The notes below the pieces were generated by a model. That model was given only the letters and a program-made list of their open reading frames with translations. It made no database searches and had not been told where the DNA came from. A stretch of 64,000 nucleotides of DNA, taken from NCBI GenBank assembly GCA_900708905.1, contig CAADRB010000102.1:234047-298046 (forward strand). The letters run 5' to 3'. Within the stretch, counting starts at the first letter, position 1. Each line of letters opens with the position of its first letter. This document shows positions 49,580-59,385 of the stretch, piece after piece. The translations under genes and the position numbers were made by a program. The DNA comes from Hymenolepis diminuta (lineage: Eukaryota > Platyhelminthes > Cestoda > Cyclophyllidea > Hymenolepididae).

Positions 49580-50704
49580 CTATCTACGATGTCTCCTACT
49601 ATCACAACAGAGAATACTTGCAAACTTCTTTCGAAAGCGTTCACTGGAGGCCAAATAGGCAAAGAAGTTTATTGCATTGTTGGTAAAAATGAAGATTACC
49701 AGAAACTGTTTTATCTGTACTGGGACGGAAAGATGTTTATAATCCGATAGGAGAGTCACAATAGTTCCTGGTAGGGTGCAAACTACGTGTACCGCTGTTA
49801 ATGCAGTTAATACTTTTATAACATCTTCAGGTTTTCGCTTCCTTCGCTCGTGTCTTGTAGACACACATTCCGATGGAGTTTTAACCTGTCCATCAATCGC
49901 TGAATTCGGCATCAATTCAGAATTTTTATCGACAATGAGACTTTCTGGATTTTCAGCATCAGTATATGTTGCAGGGGAAGTGGAATTGGCAAGCAACGCA
50001 GACTTGTTCATCTTCAGTTGTCGTTGATTCATAGTCGTCCGGAGCAGGCGACGCTGTCGTTTCAATTTACAATATATGTACAAGTTACAAGAGAAGAGAA
50101 TGATATAAGGGATAACGGCGAAGCTGATGAAATCAATCTTTTTAAACACTTCCATAAATTTGTGGTATTTGTCCATGGTCTTGCAAACGTGGAATGTTTC
50201 ACCTGCTACACGTGTTATTTCAAGGAGACCCATCATAAACAAATGTATACCATTTTTAATAGATAGAACAACTGCAAATGCAGCCATTCCAAAGCAAACT
50301 GACTTTATCGAAGTGAAGGTGTTTGCATGGTGAGGAAATGCTACCACCAGAAAACGTTCGACAGCAACAGCACAGAGAGATCCAACTGCGAAATCGGTAA
50401 AGAATGCAAAACCAAACACATGAATTTTACACATTAAATCAGAGTGAATCCTGAAATCGAAACCGAGGACTACGTTGGACCAATATCGCGTTACGCCGGT
50501 AAGTAGGACGGCTGTATCAGCGGCGGCGATTATGACCATAAGAATCCGAGTTGTTATGCGGTTTGCTTGATCAGTAGCCATAATGTAGCCACTAATAACA
50601 TTTCCGGGAAGGCCAATGATTAAGAGAAAACTAGTGTATACTTGAAGTGCAAGCTTGAAAAACATTTTGGGATTATCGCTGTCTGTTGCATTTGTTGCAG
50701 ACAT
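49580..50704 (-). CDS. Class A (rhodopsin-like) G protein-coupled receptor, intronless
   Basis: 374 residues in one exon, ATG to TAG, with seven hydrophobic segments: about 17-42, 52-72, 92-118, 133-160, 189-212, 294-320 and 330-352. Class A landmarks: GLPGN with Asn35 in segment 1, Asp63 in segment 2, and Cys92 before segment 3 paired with Cys174 in loop 2. ERF (116-118) stands in place of DRY, Pro199 is in segment 5, CTLPG is in segment 6 with no tryptophan of the CWxP motif, and NFFAY (346-350) replaces NPxxY. A basic helix 8 ends in CC (366-367), a likely palmitoylation site. One glycosylation site (NAT) lies at residue 5. Intracellular loop 3 is about 80 residues, hydrophilic and Ser/Thr-rich. 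The overall type suggests a neuropeptide receptor at the cell surface, but the ligand cannot be named. No disabling mutation is seen. Confidence 0.92.
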   Translation of the reverse strand: MSATNATDSDNPKMFFKLALQVYTSFLLIIGLPGNVISGYIMATDQANRITTRILMVIIAAADTAVLLTGVTRYWSNVVLGFDFRIHSDLMCKIHVFGFAFFTDFAVGSLCAVAVERFLVVAFPHHANTFTSIKSVCFGMAAFAVVLSIKNGIHLFMMGLLEITRVAGETFHVCKTMDKYHKFMEVFKKIDFISFAVIPYIILFSCNLYIYCKLKRQRRLLRTTMNQRQLKMNKSALLANSTSPATYTDAENPESLIVDKNSELMPNSAIDGQVKTPSECVSTRHERRKRKPEDVIKVLTALTAVHVVCTLPGTIVTLLSDYKHLSVPVQIKQFLVIFIFTNNAINFFAYLASSERFRKKFASILCCDSRRHRR

Positions 50705-50730
50705 TGTGAGCCCTTATGAACAGCACATCT
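50705..50730 (-). promoter_or_regulatory. Acceptor-like site and short leader of the GPCR gene
   Basis: On the reverse strand, TTTCATTTTCCTGAG ends 24 bases before the ATG, a pyrimidine-rich 3' splice acceptor. It could serve a 5' untranslated intron or spliced-leader trans-splicing, as proposed for the TMEM151-like gene. Confidence 0.35.
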
Positions 50731-50795
50731 CAGGAAAATGAAAGTCAATTGTGATTTAGTAATGAAAGTCTTTTAAGAATACATCCCCGTTTCTA

Positions 50796-50870
50796 ATTGG
50801 CTGTTGATTTTGAACGTCTGACGGGATTTGCCAATGAAGCGACTAGGCAAGAATAGGAATCTGATTGGCT
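50796..50870 (-). promoter_or_regulatory. CCAAT-box cluster upstream of the GPCR gene
   Basis: Three CCAAT pentamers fall within 75 bases, two on the gene strand (around 50796-50800 and 50864-50868, both AGCCAAT) and one on the opposite strand (50831-50835). They lie 90-165 bases before the ATG in a patch less AT-rich than its surroundings. This fits a proximal promoter but is inferred from motif and position only. Confidence 0.3.
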
Positions 50871-50899
50871 GCCAGCTGTTATCGTAATAAGATCAGTCA

Positions 50900-52282
50900 T
50901 ACGCGAATAAGTTACAAAGTGGCTAACTGAACTGATGGTAAATGATGTGCATAATTATAAAACGACAAAGTGAAATAGTAGGCAAAGCCTTATATAAATA
51001 CATTTTGTTCTTAACAAATCCGAATATTGTTCTTCCCAACAAGCATCTATATACATTCAAAAATATAGTAAAATGATTATACACAGTCTCGTTTGAACCC
51101 CTTCATCCTATGTTTTCTCATTCCTTTATTTTGTGGCATAACATTTTGGCACAGTGTTTCATCACTTTGCTCTAAAGCCTGATGTCACATTCAACCGCTC
51201 ATCTGGATTCCCCACCCCGCCGCCTCCTCCCACTCCCCACTCCCACTCCCACTCCTCTCTCCCGCCGTGTCTTGCATGTAGGTCACAACGCACGCGTTTC
51301 CAACCTTGACGCGAATGAACACGTTTAAGTGAAGCCCAAGTGATCACATTTCTCAAAATTCTATGAACTGAGAGCCACCTATTGAGGTACTCAGTTAGTT
51401 ATGTCAAAATAGGATCGGACATTAGCTTATTTATCTGCGTACACTTGAATGCCTGTGGGCATCTCACCTATCAGTCGATGAAGTGATTGAGTTGACGTTT
51501 TCACTCTGATCACTTAGGGCAGCTTGAGGGATCTTGTATATTTTTGTCGAATCCTAAATTATTTTGGTATTCCAGTAAGAAGAAATAGTCATTTGAAAGC
51601 AAACAAGAAATTAAGAATTTGAAGGTGTGAGTCTATTTGTGAGAACATCTTCCGAAAAGAAGGCCACTTTAATATTTCACGTTCTAACAGAAGTGTTTTG
51701 AGCTTCCTTCTCTAGTTAGTACTTTCTCTTTTACTTCTACGTTAACTCAAACTAGACCCGCTGATAAGAAATATGACGCTATTTACGACAATTTCTATGA
51801 TTTCTGTGTATTTAGAAAATTTCCTAGTCAAATCGCGCCTCCACTCCTACGATTTGAGGTTTTTGGTGCGTTTGTTGAATAGCGCTTCTACAACTCCAGA
51901 AAGGGAGAAGTACCACAATATAATATCCTCAAATTCATCAACTTCCTGTGGTCCTTCACTCATCCATTATCGCGTTATTATCTGCACTGATTTGAAAAAT
52001 GAGGAATTATGAACAGGAAGGCATTTAAGTCCTTCGCTTTGAAAATTCATTTCAGATGCCGTTGTCATCCAGGCGCCATAAATCCCATACCGATTAGTGT
52101 AGTAATACAGTTCATATAGACAAATCATAACTTCCGTTATACATAAGCAATTATTTCGAGACCAAAATCCCTTGACGTCACAATCCACTTTACTCCCAAT
52201 CTGCTCCCCTACCAGTTACAGACGTGAAACCTGATTTCCATCGTACGAACTTCATTGTATTATTGCCTATTACGACAGCATT
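50900..52282. other. Intergenic, with a pyrimidine-rich tract
   Basis: No gene recognised. Contains the CCCACTC tract (51205-51264) and a 39-base segment (51822-51860) similar to 46774-46812. Ends at an assembly gap. Confidence 0.5.
51205..51264 (+). repeat. Pyrimidine-rich low-complexity tract (CCCACT repeats)
   Basis: About 60 bases of almost pure C/T (with A), including CCCACTC units repeated several times and a CCGCCGCCTCC stretch. The strand asymmetry is strong, and such tracts can form triplex or other non-B structures. The open frame across it on the - strand (51162-51356) is only a product of the repeat. Confidence 0.8.
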
Positions 52283-52333
52283 TNNNNNNNNNNNNNNNNN
52301 NNNNNNNNNNNNNNNNNNNNNNNNNNNNNNNNN
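52283..52333. other. Assembly gap (51 N)
   Basis: A run of unknown bases immediately before copy 2 of the 928-bp repeat, so the repeat probably caused the break. Confidence 0.99.
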
Positions 52334-53261
52334 TGAGATGGATTTGTAAGGGGATACACTATAGTAGAACATTGAGGGAATTATTCCAATGCTTTATCTG
52401 ACGCTAAATGCCATTTTCATGTGTCATTAATTGAAATTTGAAGGAGGACGAATCAATGCTTTGCTCTGCACCAGCAGTGGAGACCAAATTATAGTCATTC
52501 GAGGTCACGGCATGATAGAATCAACCGCCTTTCATCGATTTGTCCGCTGTCTGACCAACTATATTCTAACACATTGCTTAATGAAGCTCAATGACTGGCT
52601 CAATCTTCTACATATGTTATAAGTAGATCATGAATTTCACCAATAAATGTCTAGTTACTAGACTTGCCCTGTGCGGTTAAATCTCCCCCTGGGATCTGAG
52701 TAATTGTAAGCATATCTTATGGCACAGGACCTAACCAAACATCACAACATTTTGGTGATGCGTCCTAGGAGAATTATACTTTCTTCGATAATTTAACACT
52801 TATTATCTATCTTTGATTTAGTACTGAAACAGCAGACTGATTAAACTTTTCAGATCTTGATGGGGAAATATGCTTTCAAATGAATTTTGTCAGCCTTGAT
52901 GATATGCCAATAATCAGGATTTCAAAGCTTGTCGAGTTGTCAGAAGCTTTAGAACATTAAAGCGAAGTTCTTTACAAAATATGTGAAGATTCAGACTGAG
53001 GTAAATTTATTCTCTCCATTGTTTCAATTTCAGTTTACTGCAAGTGGTCTAATTTATAAAGAAGGTTTATTTGTCCATGGCCTTCACTCTCATTGAAGCA
53101 AGATGTGTATTTGATTTGAAAATGTTTTTGATGCACGAAGACTGATTTTACTTTGGGGCATGAAGTAAATTTACAGAAGAAGTCAAGTTATAGGGAGAAG
53201 TAAAGACTGACGAAATGTGGGATATGGCATACTTTAATTATAACCGGCATACGCTGAAATA
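52334..53261 (+). repeat. 928-bp direct repeat, copy 2
   Basis: Starts at the first base after the gap and matches 45286-46213 with one visible substitution. At its 3' end the two copies part exactly after GCTGAAATA. The full element may extend into the gap on the 5' side. Confidence 0.95.
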
Positions 53262-53638
53262 GTATTCTGGTTTCTTAATTCCTTTACGTAATTCCCTGTT
53301 TATGTAAAAAGGGATACCTTATTGTACAACCTACACCAAAAACTTAAATGAAGTAACATTGCTCCAGGAATCATTTTGTTCTCCTCCCATTAATCATATG
53401 GTGACCTTTCCGGCAACCAATTTTATTTGCTTTCAAAAGATAAAAGTAATCTTCTTTTGCAATACTGTCGGTAATAATGAATATAATCTTATTTCATTTA
53501 AAATGGATGTTTCATAATTACTTCAGTTTCTATTAATAACTTAATCAGTTAGCTTCTTCAATATTTAAACATATCCTAGAATCATTTAAAGTTGGTTTTA
53601 TTTTGAAAAATACTAAAATTTATAAACTGGTATTCTAA
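53262..53638. other. Intergenic, nothing recognised
   Basis: AT-rich sequence between the 928-bp repeat and the gag relic. Confidence 0.5.
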
Positions 53639-54450
53639 ATGAAGCCGTACTGTTACTTTTACCATCTACAAGCGGGAACGTCAAGGATTACCGCTGAAGA
53701 AACGGCAGGAAGTCTAATGATGCTACAAGAACGCTTTTCTACCTTTATAAATATGAAAACTGAAATAAATAATGTTTCCATATTGAATGATCGACCGATT
53801 CTTTGGCTCGACAAATTAATGAATTTCACAATGACCAAGAAACAGACCAAACTTTTATAAACTGGTTTAAAAATTGTGAGGATATTTTTCGAAACGGTCT
53901 CGCTAATATCTTAGTTTATGTAAAAGCTGGACTGCTGCTTCGTAGATTAGGAATCACTGCCCATGAAATGCTCAAAGGTTTCATCAATTGCAGGACTATT
54001 TCAAATCTTACTATTGACAAAATTATCTTGATTAACTCTGATTTATTTACCAAAAAGTCTTCTGAACTTCTCACACTAAAGAACATGATGAAGACCCGAT
54101 GGCTTATGCTAACCGCATCAAAAGTGTTTTGGGACTTTGAAAATTTTGGCCATTTTGAAGAATCATTTCAAATGTCTACTATTACTGAGTGACCTTTATC
54201 AAACTGATGTCCATTTTTAAACCTTCAGAATGCTTGAAGCCAATAATAAAACCCAGTTAGAGGATATTATTAATGAATGCGTGAACTTGGATCAGCAGAT
54301 TTCTGTTAAGTATAATATCGTGAATTTAATTCCTAGTAAAATTGTATTCCAGAATGATTCTTCTTCCAGTGAAACTCTAACTGAATTCTGACATCGTAAT
54401 GATTTACTCTTTGTTAGGTTTAGTCCGTAAAAATGTCATACATGCAATGA
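53639..54450 (+). pseudogene. LTR-retrotransposon gag pseudogene
   Basis: Three successive fragments, each in a different frame from the one before, read as one Gag-type capsid region. The first is 53639-53838 with an N-terminal helical part. The second is about 53803-54190, with the INEFHND/FINWFKNCEDIF region and LLLRRLGITAHE. The third is about 54221-54391, with KTQLEDIINECVNL. This order and these motifs match the Gag of Gypsy-like elements common in flatworms: a tryptophan-containing YEDLF region, LLLRKLG, and a late TLQQL-EC region. A CHTC pair near 54437-54448 may be the remains of the zinc knuckle. Two frameshifts and a stop make it non-functional. Confidence 0.65.
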
Positions 54451-55050
54451 GGATATTAGGATACAATTTGCTGAAGTAAAACAGGTTACAGAAATAGGGA
54501 AGTCACTCAGACAGTTGATTCGGTGCTTAGTCAGGTGACAGAACCAGTAGCTAGCGCAAAGAAGAATATGAAGCGGAATGAAAATGCACAGAAGAATCCT
54601 CACGAACGTGTGATAAAAAGAGCAGAAAGAAATAGGAGACAAGAGAATAGCATCTCTAACCAGTTACAGTGATCAAAACTGAATGCTGTCAGGAAGATAA
54701 AAAATAGAGATCTTCCCTCAAAATCAAAGACAAGTGTTCTTTTCCGTTTTAGACATCCAAGGTAAATGTTCTGAACTAAGAGAAAGGTGGAGAATAGGTT
54801 TTACAAACATGCAAAAGGAGGCGTGCTAAGAAAGTGGAAAGCTATACTCGAGAACTTCTGGACGGCTGCTTATCCAAGACTTGATTGGAAATCTTCAGTA
54901 GAAATATTATTGGAAGACCGGAGCTACATTAATTTCCCGGATACACTCCTGAAAAGGAATAAATTATCGATAAGGAATGCGGAACCATCAGAAGGACTTC
55001 AAGTGAACCCGGAGAAGGAGTTCTGCAGGAAAGGAGGAGAGTCAAAGTGA
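54451..55050 (+). pseudogene. Decayed retrotransposon sequence downstream of gag (probable)
   Basis: Charged, lysine/arginine-rich fragments (for example KKNMKRNENAQKNPHERV near 54560-54610) and an 87-codon open frame (54787-55050) follow the gag relic on the same strand. Their polar composition and position suggest more of the same element, possibly joined by internal deletion. No protease, reverse transcriptase or integrase motif is visible, so the assignment rests on context. Confidence 0.3.
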
Positions 55051-57257
55051 AAATATAATTATAAAAAATAACAAATGCTTCTCTTAACGTGATTAATGAC
55101 TTATTTTCTGTTTTCTTTCCATTATTATTGAAATAACAGTTAACCCTTAAATTATTTGGATGATCTAATGCGGACTGCGTTATACTGTACATAGTTTGAC
55201 TCAAGCTGCAACAAGTTTTCACAAATCTAATGAAAAATTTTGTTTTCTATCTTCCCAGCTGGAGGATATCGGCTTATTGATCGTAAAAGTTGCATTTTTT
55301 CCATTTAATTTAAAATTAGTGTTTAATTTAATTGAAATTTCGTAAAAATTTATTTTAATTTTACATATGAAAACGTTTACTTAGTTCTAGAGAAAATTTA
55401 CGCAATTTCAACAATAATACGTGATTTGAAAGATCTCTATTTACCGTGGCGTTGATAAACAGAATTAGTTTTGTAAAACTCAAGACTTCTTGTACATTAT
55501 TGCGTTAAAACGTTTGGTCAATTTTATTTGAGTCTTGAAATAAACAAATTTTTACCCAAAGTCGGAGAAAAGGCTGCTTTATCGAATTATTTATATTTTA
55601 TTTCATATTTTTAGCTAGCTTTGCATCTTCTTGATAATCATTAAAAAAGAAATTTTATTACTTTCAAAATAAAATAAACCGCGTGTATGTTCGTCAGATT
55701 ATGATCTAAATATCAAACGTGTTTCCTGACGTCGATGCTTACATATTCAAAGAAGAGAAATAAAAATCCTCCCTAGTCAGAAATATTTCCCCACTTATAC
55801 TGCGATATAATGCATAATCTCATACCGTGTAATTTATTCATTTTTATATTGCTGTGGAAGAATTTGACAGTTAAACAAGCTTTTTGCCTTGTCTAATGTA
55901 AAATAAAAACTTAAATTTATAGAGATATTCCATACAAGAAGAATTTAAATAGAGGAAACAAAATCAAGAAATATTTGACAAAATTGATTATGCAATGAAA
56001 CTGGATCTGCCTTTTCATAATCTTCGCATGCCATTCTAAACCCTGCAGACTTACAAGGAGTACAAAGTAAAGTGAATAAGTGGTAGATAGAAAATAAATA
56101 TATTGTTATTAAAAAAAATTCCAGTGGGTTGCAAACGGAATTTCTTGAAGTTAGAATGAGAGTTCATTAAAATTAAATTAGCGATTAGTTGACCGTTAAA
56201 ATGACCTATAGAGTCTTTACAAAACCATTATTCTAATTGCTTTATATTTCATGCTGCGTGCTTTGATAGGTGAGAAGGACTAAAACTGACACTTGAAAGA
56301 TGATTCAAATATTATTAGTTATCAATAAATAAAGTTAGTAAAACATATGAATAAGTTTAAAACGACGCAAAAAGCTTCCCTTTTACTTAAATAACGTGTC
56401 AGATACAATTTCTTTCTAAAATTGTGTCTTCGAGCAAATTTAATTTGATGGCATATAAAACGAATCATAGTGAAATAGTGTTGTTTTAATTTCTCAAATA
56501 ATCTGTGTTCTCATTAAACTTTTGTCTAAAAATATTTTCTCTTCATAGAAATATTATGTCGATGGGATATGAAGCCTGTGGTCTTGAAAGTCAAATTACC
56601 ATCGTGATTGCTGTGAGTAAACTTGTTATTTGCTTGTGAATGACGGTTATTGTGACATTATTTGCCACGTCATAAGTTTAACTATGGTTCTTTCTATAGC
56701 AAGCCAAAATTATGGAAGTGTTTATATCTTGCAAATTCTTTCATAATTACTGACCTATGTTAAAGGAAAACGTATACATTTAACTTGGCTCTGATATGCC
56801 AGTTCTTTTAAAGGTCAAATATTACATTATATTACTCTCTTTAACTAGAATCTTTAAATACTCATGAAAATGCACATGTAGTCATTTTTAAGTGGGAAAT
56901 TAGAATGAGAAAGATAGACGTCAGAAAAAAACAAAACAGTAAGGAATCATTTCCCTGCCGCCTACCAAGTAATTCATGCGATGATTAACACATACAATTA
57001 GGTATATTGTGTAACAGGCAAATATTTCTATCCAATAAGAAAGCCTTAAGGCCACGGAGAATTGAGTACATGAAAACAAATGTAATTGAAGGAATTGACT
57101 TTAATGATGCAAGTTAAAAGCAAATACATAATCCAGCTAACGTTATTGAATGATCTTCTATCTGATAAAACTTTATATATTTTCTTTCACCCTAACTGAT
57201 GCAATGTGCATTTTGCAGATCGCTGAAAAGAATGTCAGTTGAAATGATAAGAGGCGT
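55051..57257. other. Intergenic, nothing recognised
   Basis: AT-rich sequence, no open frame of note. Confidence 0.5.
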
Positions 57258-57915
57258 GTTGCCATAGATAAAGTACAATCCGTGATAGAGGAATTGCACG
57301 TGCATCGTGACACACATCCATACTGCGAGGAGGTCATGAACTTAATCAGACACTAATATTTTATTGGTCAGCATGTATCTGTATCCGAAATACGTTGGTA
57401 CTAAATCGCTATATATATTTGGGATATTATTTTAAATTTGTTTCCCAATCATACCCAATTAACCATCTTTTTCCTTGTGTCCCTGTGTTTCCTACCTACC
57501 TTAACTTGATTTTGGTATCAAAGTTTAATAGTTATTGTTACCCACAGTGAAACAAAAAACGTATAATTTTTAATTGTGGAAAGGAACTGACATCCAACAA
57601 CAGAGAGTCTAGCAAACGATAAAGAGGAGGGGAGCAAAAAGATACAGAGAGAAAAGGTAAGTCATCAAAGAGTTTTGCTTCATTTGATTTTTAGATTCGG
57701 GTTGTACAATATATACTAAATAGGCACTTTACTTTCTGAAAATCAAATCTCACGATTCCTACTCTGAATTGGAGCAAATGCTCGCCTACGATGTTCAGTG
57801 CTTATTATCCGGTATTATTTAATCAAGAATGGTTGACCTTGCCGCCTCAGTTCATTTTCACTTCCAATGGTTGAAAAGTAAATGGTCTTACTTGAGTTTC
57901 CGAAGTTTCCAGTTG
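57258..57915 (+). repeat. Unclassified dispersed repeat, copy 3 (fullest copy)
   Basis: The 5' part (57258-57375) matches 40956-41072 and the 3' part (57548-57915) matches 19975-20325. The stretch between is weakly similar to 19890-19975. The three copies together outline an element of at least 650 bases with no long conserved open frame and no tRNA-type promoter that I can see. The class is unknown. Confidence 0.6.
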
Positions 57916-59224
57916 AAGCATAGCAGAGATGAGATAGCAAAATATTTCGAGTTAGAAAAGTTCCATAAACCGTGATGATTCAAGGTGATTGTTTTAGAAT
58001 ATATTTGAAATGGCGCTCTAAAAGCCCTTTGAGGGAAATTCTGTCCCTTTCACAACAATGTTGAATTGTATTGTACATTCGGTTAGCCTGTATGAGAAAC
58101 AAGTTAACAATAAGTGTTAAACTCCTGCAATAAATTCTGATAAATTTGCTTTAAGCGCAAAATTTTATTAGTTTTATCACTAAATTACGAAAATTTTAAA
58201 GTAATTTCTAGCACAATCGATTGGCATGTATCAAAATGGAAATGTATGCTTATATATTATTTGGACATTTTTCTGGAAGATGTTAAGCGAGCCTTGTGGA
58301 GATATGAGGAGTCGTTGGAAAGTCTAATCTATATTACAACAAATTTTGACAGTACGCAGTGGCGCGAAATATAATAAAATTGCTTTTTTCTACTTCATTT
58401 AATAAAATGTACGTCCCCTAGAACGTTAATTGTCGATCATCGGATGTACAGGAACGCGAACTGCAAATGACATTAAGTAGGTTAAATAGCACTTCCCAGA
58501 ACTACACCAAGTCACTCTATTTCGAGAATTCTCGAAGGCAATATGTTGAAAAAATTATGGAATTATGGTATTCTTTAGCAACAACATGAAATAAAACATC
58601 GCTTTTAAATAAAATTCAGAAATATTTATATTTGCTTTTTTGAGTTGGCAGTTGAAAAAATAAAGCAGTTTGGATATATATTTTAGTTTCAGAATAATAT
58701 TAGGAATTTTTTAAACAGTGATTATGCTTTAAAACAAGTTAAATGCAAAAAATTGGCATTGCAGATGATTATGATCCTCAAGTTTCAACTTCCAGTTATA
58801 TTCTTTATCCACAGCTCATTAATCAAAGTTCAAGTACCATTTCAAGATAATGACAAAGGAATCACATAATAATTACTTAATTAATTAAACTTTACAAATT
58901 ACTCTTGTGCGATCCCAACTCTTTTCTCTTCTGCACTTCTATCACCATGACCAATGGCTAATTCACCTAACTGAATGATCATATGAATCAGTATAGTCGA
59001 AGGCAGATTTCTAACGTAATCCAGACCGCCTTATTAGGAAATTTTAGTCATTATCCTAATTTAGCCAATAAACGTATGCTGGAGAGTAAAAATTTAGTCA
59101 TCTTAATTGCTTAATTAGGAAGGTGAAGATTTGTTACAAATGCTATTAATAATATCCTCACTATATTCAAATTTTCCAGAGTAGTGGTTCAGGTTTCGTT
59201 TTTAATGCCATGTCCTCTTTGATA
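57916..59224. other. Intergenic, nothing recognised
   Basis: AT-rich sequence, no coding signal. Confidence 0.5.
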
Positions 59225-59385
59225 CACGATATTGAACTTGGCACAAGTCTATAGTGGAAAGCGCTTTACAACGCTCCTCCTGGATAGAAGGTAGTATCAT
59301 GGAGCTGACCTGATGAGAAACTCGAATACTGTCACCATTTTAAAATCCAGTCTTAACCAGTGGGTTAGGCCAACCAATCACTTGA
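59225..59385 (-). repeat. tRNA-derived SINE, family 1 copy C
   Basis: On the reverse strand, box A (TAACCCACTGGTTAA) and a box B-like AGTATTCGAGTTTC are followed by CTCATCAGGTCAGCTCCATGAT and CCAGGAGGAG. Both the head and the body match copy B at 15.7 kb. Confidence 0.6.

Noticed and set aside
45286..53261. The 928-bp repeats as LTRs of one retrotransposon, or copy 2 as the 5' LTR of the gag relic at 53.6 kb
   Set aside because: The interval between them holds a GPCR gene and no retrotransposon genes. The repeats are 99.9% identical while the gag relic is heavily broken, so their ages disagree. The visible 3' end after GCTGAAATA is not a CA end.
54436..55222. Reverse-strand open frames over the gag region
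   Set aside because: They are antisense shadows of the + strand retrotransposon relic.
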